Below, one piece after another: positions 18,290 through 28,111 of a stretch of DNA of 37,160 bases. The stretch covers positions 1 to 37,160 of the forward strand of contig WBZZ01005702.1 of NCBI GenBank assembly GCA_019918135.1, given 5' to 3'. A program made the position numbers and the translations under genes. The notes beneath the pieces were generated by a model. That model was not told where the DNA came from, made no database searches, and saw only the letters and a program-made list of their open reading frames with translations. The DNA is from Paulinella micropora (lineage: Eukaryota > Cercozoa > Imbricatea > Euglyphida > Paulinellidae). The first letter of the stretch is position 1. Each line of letters opens with the position of its first letter.

Positions 18290-19090
18290 TGTTTGGAATA
18301 TTTCATATTTTAATTTTCTGAAAACTTGATTTGTATCGATTTTTTTTCAGGTGACGTTGTTAAAACTGAGTCATTTTCACAATATGACATATTTTTGTTT
18401 TTCAAAAACTGTCAGATTCTGTTTTTTTCATTTGTTTTTTTTTAGAAATATAAATTTTGCAATCAATAGTACCTGTCTGTGTTGAGAACATACATAGTTG
18501 AGGGTGCAAAAATCACTTAAGTGTTTTAAAAACATTTTAGTCAGAAACAAAAATCTACATTTGAACAGAATTTACGACACGATGTGAGATTCATTGTCTA
18601 CTTTTCACAATGTAAAACAAAAATTCTTTGAAGCTTTAGAGCAACAGCTTCGTGATGAAGCGTCTGATTCAGTTTTGTATACTATATGATCAAGTGATTA
18701 CTAGTTGATGCATCCTAAATGAATTGATGTGCAAGCAGCAAAAAAAAAAAAATGGACGGTAACAAAGTTTTGCCAAACATTCAAACATTTGTGTGACAAA
18801 GTTTCACAAAATTCGTCGCAGGCTGCTGTGTTCAAGACTCCGGGAAGCCTTGCGGAGGCCCTTTGCCGGTCAATTGCGAATTACGCGATATATATATTAA
18901 GGAAATATTTGCAAAGCGGGAATTTTCCGAGGCATAGGGGGAGCAGGATATTAATATTTCGGCTAATTCACACGTGAGGCAAACTTTTTTTCGGGAATTC
19001 ACAGAAATCTGTCACAAGTTCATCTACGCTGAAAAAATCAATGCAGCCCGGCGATCACATGAAAGAGTCAAGGTCGACAATTAGATTTAA
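18290..19090 (+). pseudogene. Diverged relic related to the plus-strand gene's 5' part
   Basis: Two palindrome copies (18295-18313 and 18380-18396) are followed by a T-rich acceptor-like tract and TACCTGTCTGTGTTGAGAAC, which matches TACCTGTCTGCGCTGAGAAC at about 11417, including the following GTTGA-GTGCAAAA-TC similarity. Shortly after, frames such as FEALEQQLRDEASDSVLYT and HLCDKVSQNSSQAAVFKTPG are readable, broken by stops. This looks like an old duplicate of the 11.2-11.6 kb region, including its palindrome-bearing upstream segment. Confidence 0.5.
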
Positions 19091-19357
19091 ATATTAATAA
19101 CAGACTTGCGAACTCAAATGACTTTATTTGAACGTTCATAGTTGGCAAAAACTGTGATGTTTTTGCAGACAAATATAGGCCGGGAGGCTGTTAAATTTAA
19201 GTAATTTGACCGGCCAGTTTTGATTTTTAATTCAAATTTGATGATAGACTCTGACACTTGAATATCCTCGGCTGTATTATTAATTGAAAAAAATTAATGT
19301 ATATATTATATTAAAATTAATAATACTATGTATGTCAGTAAGCAGTAGTGAAGTGCA

Positions 19358-19660
19358 TTTATACATACATACATACATGCATACACACATAAATACATAC
19401 ATACTTGTAAAAACATACATACTTGTAAATACGTACATGTACTTACATTATATATGTATGTATGTTCCATGAAACATACATACATATATACATACATACA
19501 TACATAGATACATACATACATATATGCTGACATGCTTACATATATACTTACATGTATGCACATACATACATACAAACATACATACATACATACATACATA
19601 CGTAGAAAAATAATTACAAAAAAAAAATAGATAGATAGATCGATAGATGGATAGATAGAT

Positions 19661-19708
<48 letters not shown>

Positions 19709-19730
19709 TGCACACACATACATACACACA

Positions 19731-19761
<31 letters not shown>

Positions 19762-20268
19762 GTACATACGTACATACATCACATACATACATACATCACA
19801 TACATACATACATCACATATGTACATACATACATACATACATACATACATCACATACATACATCACATACATACATACACACATACACACATACATACAC
19901 ACATACATAAACATACACACATACATACATACATACATACATACATACATAAACATACATATACATACATATACATACATACATACAAGATCTCTCATAC
20001 ATGCATACATACATACATGCATACATACATACATACATACATACATTCATACATGCATAAAAATACATAAAAATTTATACACATGTACATACATATATAT
20101 GTTACATACATACATACTTGCATACATATGTACATACATACATGCATACATACATGCATACATACATACACACATACATAAACATACACACATACATACA
20201 TACATACATACATAAACATACATATACATACATATACATACATACATACATACATACTCACACACTCA
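19358..20268. repeat. Long CATA/GATA tetranucleotide array
   Basis: About 0.9 kb consists mostly of CATA (TATG on the other strand) units with ATAC, CACA and ATGC variants, interrupted by a GATA block at 19628-19708 and a short A-rich spacer before it. All open frames across it (Tyr/Val/Cys/Met or His/Thr/Tyr/Ile repeats) are repeat artefacts. Confidence 0.95.
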
Positions 20269-20275
20269 TACACTC

Positions 20276-20451
20276 GAAACTAGTGGTAATTTGATCAATC
20301 CATCCACCTTCACTCGAACGTCGAAAATTGCAACGAAACTAGTGGGAGTTTGATCAATCCATCCACCTCCACTCGAACGTCGAAAATTGCCACGAAACTA
20401 GTGGGAATTCGATCGATCCATCCACTTCCACTCGAACGTCGAAATTGCCAC
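20276..20451. repeat. Three tandem 59-bp repeats
   Basis: Units at 20276-20334, 20335-20393 and 20394-20451 begin GAAACTAGTGG and share TGATCAATCCATCCACC (third copy variant CGATCGATCCATCCACT), CACTCGAACGTCGAAAATTG and a final CAAC or CCAC. Units 2 and 3 differ at only a few positions. They sit between the tetranucleotide array and a GC-richer block. Confidence 0.9.
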
Positions 20452-20918
20452 GAAGCGTAAAACCTTTTACCAAATTAAGGTCCCAGGTGACGCTGTAGTC
20501 CCGGCGTGTAGCCCAGGAGTGACTTAAGACGTCGTTGAGGCCCCCCGCCAAGCATCTGATACCCCCCATCGCCGTCCCCTCGGCGCTATCACTCCATGCT
20601 TGAAACGACCCCGAGTACCCCTTATAGACCTACCAGTCTATCCATCCCATACCCCCATTTGTTACCCCCCTTTTGCCCCCCTGTCCCCAAGGTCGTCCCG
20701 TTTTTGTCCCGTATCGTCCCCTTGTCGGTACTTCCCTTATCCCCCCTATACACTATCCATACCTATCACTATCCAACCTATAATCTATCCAATTCCATTA
20801 CTATCCGTCCTATGGTCTATCCAACCTATAAGCTATTCCATTCTACTACTATCCGTCCTATAATCTTTCCCCCCTCCCCCCCGATTCCGCCATCCCACAT
20901 TCCGTCTTCCAGGTTGGT

Positions 20919-20944
20919 CCCCCCCCCCCCCCCCCCCCCCCCCC
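20919..20944. repeat. C26 homopolymer
   Basis: Uninterrupted run of 26 C between GGTTGGT and GTGCCCG. Confidence 0.9.
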
Positions 20945-21383
20945 GTGCCCGTGTTGCTATCCGCGCATACATATACATATCCCGATCCACATGCCGAGCG
21001 GTAAATGTCTTCCGGTCAGCATTCCGCCATCTTCGGGTCCCTGCGCGGCAAAATAGGAATAGATTCCATGAGTGACACATTCCGAGTGTACAGTGGCCTT
21101 GCTTGCCATATGGGCCCGTTGCCATTCCGCGGTACCTGTGGGTGTATTTGTATTACCCCCTCCACTCTCCTCTTCTTCCTCATTCTTCATCTTTCTCTTC
21201 ATCTTTTCAGTCTTTCCCGTCATCTTTTCCCCGTTCGTACCCCGTACGCTTACCCTTTGTCAAGCCACCGCAGGCTGAGGGTGAATATCAATAAGCGAGC
21301 GTGAGGGTGATCAGTCCGTCAACGTCATCGACCTCGCTCCCCGGCGGGTTAAAATATTATCCTCCAAAGGCTCATAGGCCCGT

Positions 21384-21479
21384 CGTCGCGTCCCTGCGCG
21401 CAAAAAGCATTGTATCGTCGCGCCCCGCGCGAGATAAGATTATCCATCATCGCGCCCTGCGCGGAAAATCCAGTAAGCC
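21384..21479. repeat. Three degenerate 32-bp repeats
   Basis: Units at 21384, 21416 and 21448, each starting CGTCGCGTCCCTGCGCG or a variant (CGTCGCGCCCCGCGCG; CATCGCGCCCTGCGCGG) followed by an A-rich half. A related GGTCCCTGCGCGGCAAAAT occurs at about 21037. Confidence 0.75.
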
Positions 21480-21617
21480 AAAGGGCAGTTAGAGATAGTT
21501 GTCGTGTATTTTTCATGCGTTGCTTTCAACCAGCACATGAAAGTACACGTTTAGTATCGTGGTCCCTGTGTGTAGCCCATAATTTCCCGTCATCTTATCT
21601 TTTCATTCTTCTCTTTT

Positions 21618-22480
21618 TCACTCATTTCTCGTCTCTCTCTTCCTTTCTTTCTCTTTCTCTCTCTCATCTCCTTCCCCTCCTCGTCCTCCGCTCCGTCCCC
21701 GAGGGACGCTTCCTTCCCCTCGATCCCACCTGCGCCGGTGGTGCCCCGATAATCTCAAAGGGCCAGCCTCTCTCCTCCACCTCATCCCAGATGAACGTGG
21801 GGATTCGCCGCTCGTCCGTGAGGTCAAAAGGTATGTCCAAGACCTCCCTAGGTCGTGATTGCACCGTATAGGGCGTGTGGTCCTTGTCATCCAACTGGAT
21901 GCTGACATTCCAAGTCTCCCGTTTCTGCCCCCAGTTCTCCAGAAAAACTGGACTGAACCGACGGTCCTTTTCCATGTTAGTCCCATCACGCTCCTCCAGA
22001 ACTGCATTACTGGGGCAATGCCCACCGCCGCTTTGGGCCTCGTACGTCCTCCGACCCTCAATATTCGCATGACATAAAAGTCATCCAGCGTATCATCCGA
22101 GACCTCTCTATCCGCAGGTCGCATCAAATAATACTTGCCGACTCTCCAGCGGATTTTATCTATCTTGGTCGGGCCGCCTGTGCCCGCTGCTGCTCCTTCT
22201 CCACCTTCCTCTCCTCCAGTCACAGCACTCCCTCCGAGCCCCCCGGCTCCTCCTTCCGCTCCTGAGTTTCCTCCTTGCCGTTGGTGCCCTCGCCTTCCTG
22301 GCGCTGTCTCCTGGATGCTCGTTCGTGAGAGCCTTTTTCCAGCTCCGTAATTGCATCCCGCAATATTTGTTTCTCCTCCTCTTCCGGTTCATACAGAAGC
22401 TGGTCCCTCAACCTCGCCAACTCCTCCGCCCGCTGCGAACGAGTAAGCAAAGGTGTCGGGTTGCCAGTGCCTGCGCATCC
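21618..22480 (-). CDS. C-terminal tail after integrase, element 2
   Basis: Coding continues after the integrase through shifted frames: a helical acidic segment (SQRAEELARLRDQLLYEPEE, then AITELEKGSHE), then KIRWRVGKYYLMRPADREVS and DDTLDDFYVMRILRV, then in the next frame RRFSPVFLENWGQKRETWNV, and WDEVEERGWPFEIIGA, ending in TGA at 21664 (or 21618 in the alternative frame). The RVGKYYLMRP...DDFYVMRILRV part vaguely recalls the start of BAH-type chromatin domains, which would be a plausible targeting module in place of a chromodomain. That is speculation from pattern only. Confidence 0.4.
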
Positions 22481-23290
22481 GTCTCGTAATCCAATAGGAA
22501 CGGTGAGAACTTGACCAGCCGTCGTACATGCACGATCTGCTCTTTGCCGTTCGCTGATGGCGGATTTTGTAGTTGTATGCCGCAGTTTGCTGGACCACCT
22601 GATACGGCCCCTGCCACCTTTCGTACAACTTCGCCGACACACCCACTGGGATGCTCGGGACGTATAACAAGACCGTGTCCCACGTTGAATTCCACATGTC
22701 GGAACTTTTGCTGCCCCTTGTCGTCCTTCCTCCTCATAGCAGCCTCGCGCTGCTTCCGGACGATGTGTTCAGCCTCCGCTATTGCCCGCAGGCGGCATGC
22801 CATCAATTCCGTCGGGTCATATAAAGCTGTGCCCTTGAAGCGATCCGTAGGTGTGTTCAACACCCTTCCATGTACTAGTTGATTCGGGCAAAGCCGGACG
22901 CTTCCTCCCAAAGACGAGGAGCCCAAGTTATTAACCACAAACGTAAAAGCCTGCACCGTCTCCGGCCGAATCTTCTGGTTGTTCTGGCAATAGATTTTCA
23001 AGGATGCCTTCATCGTCTTGTGCATCCGTTCAATTTTCCCGTTTTCCATTGGATTGTATGCCGTAACGTAGTTCCATTGGAACCCAAAATATGCACTGAG
23101 TTCGTTCGAGAGCCAGTTGATGAACGAACTCCCTCTGTCGGATATGATCTTCCTTGTAACTCCGATCCTGCAGAAAACGTGGTCGATCAGAGCCTTAGCG
23201 GTCGTTTCCTTGGTCTCGTCCTTAGTGGGTACCGTGATCACGTAATTCGATGCCCTGTCAATGGCCGTAAGTATGTACTTGAACCCCCGT
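22408..23290 (-). CDS. pol: Integrase catalytic core and SH3-like part, element 2
   Basis: After a frame change in a G5 run near 23285 the frame reads FKYILTAIDRASNYVITVP, then the second acidic motif IISDRGSSFINWLSN and the third, TAYNPMENGKIERMHKTM, whose Glu completes the D,D,E triad. The following region (VHGRVLNTPTDRF, REAAMRRKDDKGQQKFRHV) and the SH3-like part, in a shifted frame (DTVLLYVPSIPVGVSAKLYE, RWQGPYQVVQQ), match the normal integrase C-terminus. A later frame contains GKEQIVHVRRLVKFSPFL. Catalytic residues appear intact; only frames are broken. Confidence 0.8.
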
Positions 23291-24473
23291 CGCCCGCTTT
23301 CGGTAGAGGGCCCACATAGTCGATGTGGATCGTCTCGAAAATGTCGCTCGTGACCTCGTATTGCCCCAGCAGACCTTTGGTTGCGTCATATGGCGTCTTT
23401 GCTCTCTGGCACGGCGCGCAGCCGTTGATGAATCGTTCCACATCCTTATTCATACGTCCCCAGTAGAACTTCCTCGTCAGCGACCACTTCATCCTTTCCA
23501 ATCCTGGATGACTCTGCATGGGACAGTTATGTACCCCGATCATAATCGCATGCCATAATGCCGGTGGTACGCATACCGTCCACCTTTCCGGGTTTTCCTT
23601 GTGTCTGCCGTCCGTTCCCATATACCAGATCAGCCCATCCGAATACGTGTGCGTCTTCATCTGCCGCTTCACCGCCTCAGTACGCGTTTCCGGTGTCGGG
23701 TTCAACACGTGTTGAATCAGTGCCTTGAATTCCTTCGCCTCGCTCGTCAGACTCCGAAACTTGTCCACCGAGGCAAACTTGATTTGCGTATCCGTTTCCA
23801 AGTCCAAAGCCACCCGGCTGGGATGCGTCTTCTCCAACACCGTCACGCCCTCCTGTTCCGGCAACAGTGGTTCCCCTTCTGCCTTAGGACCGACCACTAC
23901 ATTGCCGACCATTGGCAACTGCCGCCATGGAAACCTTGGCGTTTCCATCTCCTCCGCCTCTCTTTCAGCGTGCAACGCCGCGTCCCACTCGTATTCTTCG
24001 AGACTGTCCTTCGCGCATTGGTCCTCGTGCTCCCAACAACACTCTCGTGGTGCCTTACTAGCCGCCTCATACAACCTGAGGTCCCTCTCATGTTCCTGTT
24101 TTTCTCCTCCCCCCGACGTACGAAACTTGTACGCTGCCGACACCTCTTCCGCGTATATCATACCGTTCATCGGCTTCTGGTCTTCAAAATCCGGTTCCCG
24201 CTCTATCTGTTCCAAGTCCATGAATCCCCATACCGTCAAGACTGCCGCCGCCGTGGTGAACCTAAATCGCGTCAGGTTCATCCCTTTCCGCTTCTCCCCA
24301 TCCCATATCCGTTTAACCGTGAACACCTCTGGCGCCTGGTGTTGTCGTTGTTCCGCCCCCGTCTTTCCCCGTGATCCCCCATCCTCTGCCGTACCCCCAG
24401 ACCGTGACTGGTGATCAGCCAAAAAGTTATCCTTGCCCTTGATGCACTCTATCTGGAAGTCGTATTCTGACAA
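23238..24473 (-). CDS. pol: RNase H end, linker, zinc-binding and first Asp of integrase, element 2
   Basis: The frame starts in RNase H (LSEYDFQIECIKGKDNFLAD), passes through a roughly 230-residue linker rich in Glu/Arg, and reaches the integrase HHCC module: His residues in GVHNCPMQSHPGLERMKWSL and the Cys pair in GCAPCQRAKTPYD. The first catalytic Asp is in TIHIDYVGPLPK. The frame then runs off at the G5 run near 23285. The linker between RNase H and integrase is longer than usual for the class. Confidence 0.8.
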   Translation of the reverse strand: MSEYDFQIECIKGKDNFLADHQSRSGGTAEDGGSRGKTGAEQRQHQAPEVFTVKRIWDGEKRKGMNLTRFRFTTAAAVLTVWGFMDLEQIEREPDFEDQKPMNGMIYAEEVSAAYKFRTSGGGEKQEHERDLRLYEAASKAPRECCWEHEDQCAKDSLEEYEWDAALHAEREAEEMETPRFPWRQLPMVGNVVVGPKAEGEPLLPEQEGVTVLEKTHPSRVALDLETDTQIKFASVDKFRSLTSEAKEFKALIQHVLNPTPETRTEAVKRQMKTHTYSDGLIWYMGTDGRHKENPERWTVCVPPALWHAIMIGVHNCPMQSHPGLERMKWSLTRKFYWGRMNKDVERFINGCAPCQRAKTPYDATKGLLGQYEVTSDIFETIHIDYVGPLPKAGDGGSSTYLRPLTGHRIT

Positions 24474-24646
24474 CTCTCTCCTGTTGCCACCGCGCTAACC
24501 GTCCCGTGTGGTCCTGCGACATCAACCATCGCAGGTTGTTGTGATTCGTTCTCACTCTCGTTTCCTTCGCCCCCCCATAGATATTCCCGCAGCCGCTGGA
24601 AGCCCCAGACAATAGCCAATGCCTCCCGTTGTCTGGTGCAGTAATA
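24427..24646 (-). CDS. pol: RNase H C-terminal half, element 2
   Basis: Directly after an in-frame TAG (24647-24649) the frame reads YYCTRQREALAIVWGFQRL and REYLWGG, the conserved 'E-x-LA-IV' block of Ty3/gypsy RNase H. A frameshift in a G7 run near 24570 leads to TRVRTNHNNLRWLMSQDHTG, RLARWQQE, the usual DHxxL...GRLARW region, with Asn where Asp is usual. A further one-base shift joins it to LSEYDFQ. The motif context on both sides of the TAG leaves no doubt that it interrupts one protein. Confidence 0.75.
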
Positions 24647-24649
24647 CTA

Positions 24650-25740
24650 TTGCCTTTCCGCACCCGACATACGTCGACTAAGGAACATTACCGGTCGCAA
24701 TCGCCCCTTTTCGTCCGCTTGCTGAAGCACTCCTCCTATCGCGTAGGCCGACGCGTCCGTATCCAGAATAAAGGGTGCCTCAAAGTCCGGCAGCCTCAGA
24801 ACCGTTCCATCTTCCGTCAACGGATCCTTCAGAATCGTCTCCCGCAAATCCTTTATCGCTTCCAAGACCTTCTCTCCCCACTCGTTCGTGTTCGCCCAAT
24901 CCCCTTTGAATTCCTTCATGTGTTTCCGTATGGGCTCCGCCCGGTCGGCGAAGTTTGGGATAAACTCCCCGTAATACTGTGCTAACGACACGAACGAATG
25001 TAGATCGGATTTGTTCTGCGGTATTGGCATGTCCGCCAGTGCCTCTCGTTTCTTAGCTGCGATTGTGCATGTTCCGTTCTCAATATCGTATCCCAAATAT
25101 TGAATCCGTTTCTGCATGAAGTGGCACTTCTTGGCATTAAGCCGGAAACCGAACGCCTTAATCCGCGTTAGAGTTCCATATGCTCTTCCACCGAGTTAGA
25201 GTATATAATGACATCATCCAAGTACGCAAAGGCATACGTTGACGTGTCACCATGTTTGAAGGCAAATTCCTCGTCCCGAAACTTGCTTCCCAACATCTCG
25301 GTCATCGCCTTTTGGAAATCCCTGGAGCCACCTTGAGCCCCATCGGCAAAACCTTCCAGACGTAAGTCGTCATGCCCACCATAAACGCCGTGAGGTATCG
25401 ACTTTCCTCCGCCAATGGAATTTGCCAAAACCCGCTTTTCAGGTCCAGAGTGGAATATATTTTCGCCTTCCGTAATACTTCCACCCCTCGTCGCACATTC
25501 GGGACCGGCGTTTCGATCTTCTTTATGATCTGATTGATCTTCCAGTAGTTTATGCACATCCGCAATGTGCCATCTGGCTTCGGCGCCATCCGCACCGGCG
25601 AGGAGTATTCTGACAACCACTCCTCTATCAGCCCCTTTCCAACAATTCCGCCGTCATCTCCCTGACAATTCTATCCTCATGATAGCTGAGTCGAGAAGGC
25701 CGTCCTATTCCTGGTACCTCCTGTCCCATCTCCCTATAGA
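24650..25740 (-). CDS. pol: Reverse transcriptase, element 2
   Basis: In shifted frames from 25740 downward: FYREMGQEVPGIGRPSRLSY, MTAELLE, then LIEEWLSEYSSPVRMAPKPD and GTLRMCINYWKINQI (fingers), IYSTLDLKSGFWQIPLAEES with the motif A Asp, LPMGLKVAPG then DFQKAMTEMLG (motif B), and AYLDDVIIYSNSVEEHMEL, motif C YLDD at 25224-25213. The thumb follows (IQYLGYDIENGTCTIAAKKR, SFVSLAQYYGEFIPNFADRA) and RNase H begins with FILDTDASAYAIGGVLQQAD. Frame breaks occur at CCAGGG-ATTTCC (near 25318), where one G is missing relative to the expected APGDF codons, and at AAAGGGGCTG (near 25640). Confidence 0.85.
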
Positions 25741-26592
25741 ACCTTGCCGTGTGATGCTTGACCGAACCTCCCTCCGTCCAACGGCCCAAACACTTCCATG
25801 TGTTGATCTATCATCGCCAAGACGTCCTCCTTAGACTTTTCACTTCCCTGGCACTGTTTTGCCTGTTTCCGCAAGGCCGCCCGAGCCTTATCCGTTTCCT
25901 CCTTGATTTGTTCGTCCGTCGCCTTGCCCGCTATGTCGTCCACCGTAGCATCCTCGCCCTCCTCCTCGATCCCTTCCCTAGACCGGTACAGGTTAGGCGT
26001 TTGCCTCTCCTGATCCGCATATCTGGCCAACTGATCGATCATCATCGCGTATTGTATCGCATGTGTACCCTGAAATATGAGTAAACGCTTCATCTCGGAT
26101 TGCGGCCAAATCCCGTGTAAGGAGTTCCTCCCGGTATTTCCTCGCCGCTTTTCTCGAACCCAAACGACACGCTATAACGAGCTTCTGCGTCCGGTTCGGT
26201 ATAGGTATCGGATCCTGAACCAAGAAATCCTCGATATCGTACCACCACATTTCCGTTCGTCTACCCACCGGAAGCACTATCGTGAAATCCCCTGGGCCAA
26301 GGGAAATCCGATTCTTCAGCGCCTTCTTGATTCCCGCCACCAAGTCGACCATGATGGGATCGTCCCCCCACTTATCCTTGAAGAACTCGATAATTCCCGT
26401 CTTCGCCTGACTCGGCTTTGCCACGTTACATACCACGTACTGTGCCATTGGCAACGTCCTGCCATCCATTTCTTTGTGTTGATCCCCCAAATTACGGCTG
26501 TGTACGGGAAACCGTCCGTGGCCAATCTCCGTTGTTCTCTCAAGTGTTCCAGCCGCATGTCGTACAATGCCACTATCTGATTTGGCGTCCAT
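25734..26592 (-). CDS. Segment between protease-like region and RT, element 2
   Basis: One path reads from a TAA (26592-26594, overlapping an ATG as TAATG) through WTPNQIVALYDMRLEHLREQ, TDGFPYTAVIWGINTKKWM, then in another frame GRTLPMAQYVVCNVAKPSQA, GPGDFTIVLPVGRRTEMWWY, and near 26085 shifts again to FQGTHAIQYAMMIDQLARYA, followed by an acidic stretch and VLAMIDQHMEVFGPLDGG, which leads into RT. The function of this roughly 280-residue part is unknown. The tail (DQHMEVFGPL) matches the segment normally just before RT fingers. Confidence 0.5.
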
Positions 26593-26594
26593 TA

Positions 26595-27200
26595 GTCCTC
26601 CGATTCACTCTCCTCCTCCGTTTCCTTGGGGTCCCCCACCGCAAAAACCTCGCATGCCGCCTCGTCAGCCGCTGCCTCTTCCGACATTACGACCTTCACG
26701 GCCGCAAAACTACCAGCCGTCCATTCCCCCTCATTGCCTTGAGAGTGGTCATCTGTCGACAAGTGCACCATCTTGTATACAGGTGCGTTTTCGTCCGCTC
26801 CATATCGCACCGTATACCCCGCACAATCAATGGACGTGCGCATTCGTCTGAGCGCGTCCAAGCTCCACAACAAGCCCCCCGTGTATGCTGGTACCAACCA
26901 AAACTTGTGAATATAGACCGAGCCGTCAAGGAGCCGAAATTCAGCAACATCGTGCCCGTGATCGGTGTCGATCCCGACACTCCACTCACCCATTCCTGCG
27001 TGCGTCGCAGTGCCTGCCGATACCACTGTTGTCACCCATACTTGTCCTGAAAACTCCTCCCATGACACTGATCGCAGCCATCGTGTCATTACCAATGACC
27101 TCATACCCGCCCAACTCGACAATTTCCACCTTCGTGTAGGCTAAATGGAAATCAGCTCTTTTAATTGAATTAACCATTCTCCTAGGACTCATTGAATCCG
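26595..27200 (-). CDS. Protease-like domain, element 2
   Basis: One frame contains KVEIVELGGYEVIGNDTMAA then ISVMG, comparable to the D-T-G-A-x-x-S-V active-site loop of retropepsins but with Met replacing Gly. After a one-base shift near 27065 it continues as EEFSGQVWVTTVVSAGTATH, FRLLDGSVYIHKFWLVPAYT and GGLLWSLDALRRMRTSIDCA, which fits the second half of the retropepsin fold, where a G-x-LG-x-DFL motif is usual. The frame then becomes acidic (DPKETEEESESED) and ends at TAA 26592-26594. The position between Gag and RT supports the assignment; the altered active site weakens it. Confidence 0.45.
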
Positions 27201-28110
27201 CGCGTTCCGCGATCTTTTGGTATGTCTGGAGGATAAGTCGGTTCCGCTCCCGTTCTTTCCCCTCATCCCCTCCATTGAGTCCCATTTTTCCTTCCGACCC
27301 CTGGTCCATAGCCTTATCTATGTTCTCTCTCCTCTGATCCCCTATTTCCCGCCTCTCTCCCTTATCCTCCTTACTCCCTATTTCCCCCTGAGCCCCCTTA
27401 TCGCCCTTATCGTCTTTAGCTCCGTTATCCTTATCCTCTGTTCTTCCCTGTTTTTCCCCCGTTCCCTCCCCACGAGTCCGCTCCTCTGCCTTCTGCCGTT
27501 TGTCGTGTGCCCTGCCCTCTCTCTCCCTCTCTGCTGCTCTCATCCGTTTCCTGGTCATTCCCCAGTCAGATCTATGGACTGTCGTTCTCCTTTGCCACCC
27601 CCCCCCCCCCCCCCTGAACGGGCTGCCGTACCCCGCTCCATCTACCCGCCGGAGCAGCAGGCGTTCTTGCAGTCTTCGTTCCCCTATCAGCTATCAAATC
27701 CCGCCGCATACCCTTATGTTCCGTGTTGATATGTTCCCCACCTGTTTTGCATTCCCCCGTGATCACGATGTCATCTTTATCCTCACGCCGTCGCGGTCGC
27801 GCCTCATCCTCCCTCGGTGTCCGTTCCTATTCAAATATGCCATGTTTCCGTTCATGTTTTTGTTCCATTTCCTCCACGGATATTATCCTACCCGATGGCG
27901 TGGGTGTGCCCCCTCCCGCGGCTCCCTGTCGCTCCGGTAAACCCGCCGTCGATCCGGGTGCACATACGGGAAACTGTTGCCTGTTCCTTTGCTCCCTTCA
28001 CCCCCTTTTCCTCCCGTTTCTTCCACCTTCTCTCTCTTTTCCTGTACCTCTGATGCCATTCCCGGCCCTGTTGCCGCCGAACGTTGTGTGCCCCCTCGAC
28101 CTCTTCCTCG
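27070..28110 (-). CDS. Gag C-terminal, basic/low-complexity region, element 2
   Basis: Reading frames here are low complexity: an RGG-like run (GRGGDRGRGRGGTQ), then TPSGRIISVEEMEQKHERKH, GIFE, an in-frame TAG (27827-27829), ERTPREDEARPRRREDKDD, a Gly run encoded by the C17 tract at 27598-27614, and a highly charged repeat-like stretch (MTRKRMRAAEREREGRAHDK, DKGERREIGDQRREN). Arg/Gly and charged repeats suggest RNA binding in place of CCHC zinc knuckles, none of which was seen. The frame is uncertain across the homopolymer. Confidence 0.4.
27598..27614. repeat. C17 homopolymer within coding region
   Basis: Encodes a Gly run on the minus strand; a likely site of frame ambiguity. Confidence 0.9.
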
Positions 28111-28111
28111 A

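Larger units (their letters stand above)
6678..18396. repeat. Dispersed AT palindrome AAAATATGNCATATTTT, about 16 copies
   Basis: Copies or close variants start near 6678, 7839, 8000, 10149, 10210, 10290, 11227, 11321, 12003, 12073, 13510, 13981, 15214, 15477, 18295 and 18380. The core is ATATGNCATAT with A-run and T-run arms; the middle base varies and some copies have lost one arm (7839, 8000, 10149). None of comparable quality was seen in 1-6600 or after 18400; a weak match at 27836 lacks the right arm. Several copies fall inside probable introns of both divergent genes (7984-8060, 10141-10544, 13487-13544, 13977-14015), others between or outside genes. Candidate explanations are an introner-like or MITE-like element core, a structured intron element, or a binding site. 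Confidence 0.75.
20456..21600. other. Pyrimidine-rich non-coding block, possible 3' LTR/UTR of element 2
   Basis: No coding frame is convincing. The plus strand is strongly C/T-rich (repeated TACTATCC / TATAATC motifs at 20750-20870), with a C26 run at 20919-20944 and three 32-bp repeats near 21384. It lies immediately downstream of the minus-strand element 2 reading frame, where its 3' UTR and 3' LTR should be. I found no matching long copy upstream at 32.4-35 kb, so LTR status is unproven. Confidence 0.4.

Noticed and set aside
19306..20273. Long open frames encoding Tyr-Val-Cys-Met or His-Thr-Tyr-Ile repeats on both strands
   Set aside because: They are translations of the CATA/GATA microsatellite, open in several frames at once, and not genes.
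20276..20451. Possible CRISPR-like array
   Set aside because: Units are contiguous 59-bp tandem repeats with no unique spacers, in a eukaryotic context.
20456..20600. tRNA-like or small structured RNA between the 59-bp repeats and the pyrimidine-rich block
   Set aside because: No cloverleaf, A/B box pair or terminator-like T run in the right arrangement was found.
23601..24414. Long plus-strand frames opposite the element 2 integrase region
   Set aside because: The minus strand carries unmistakable RNase H and integrase motifs; the plus-strand frames are antisense shadows.
27836..27850. Seventeenth copy of the AT palindrome
   Set aside because: The sequence AATATGCCATGTTT lacks the right arm and lies in coding sequence; treated as chance.
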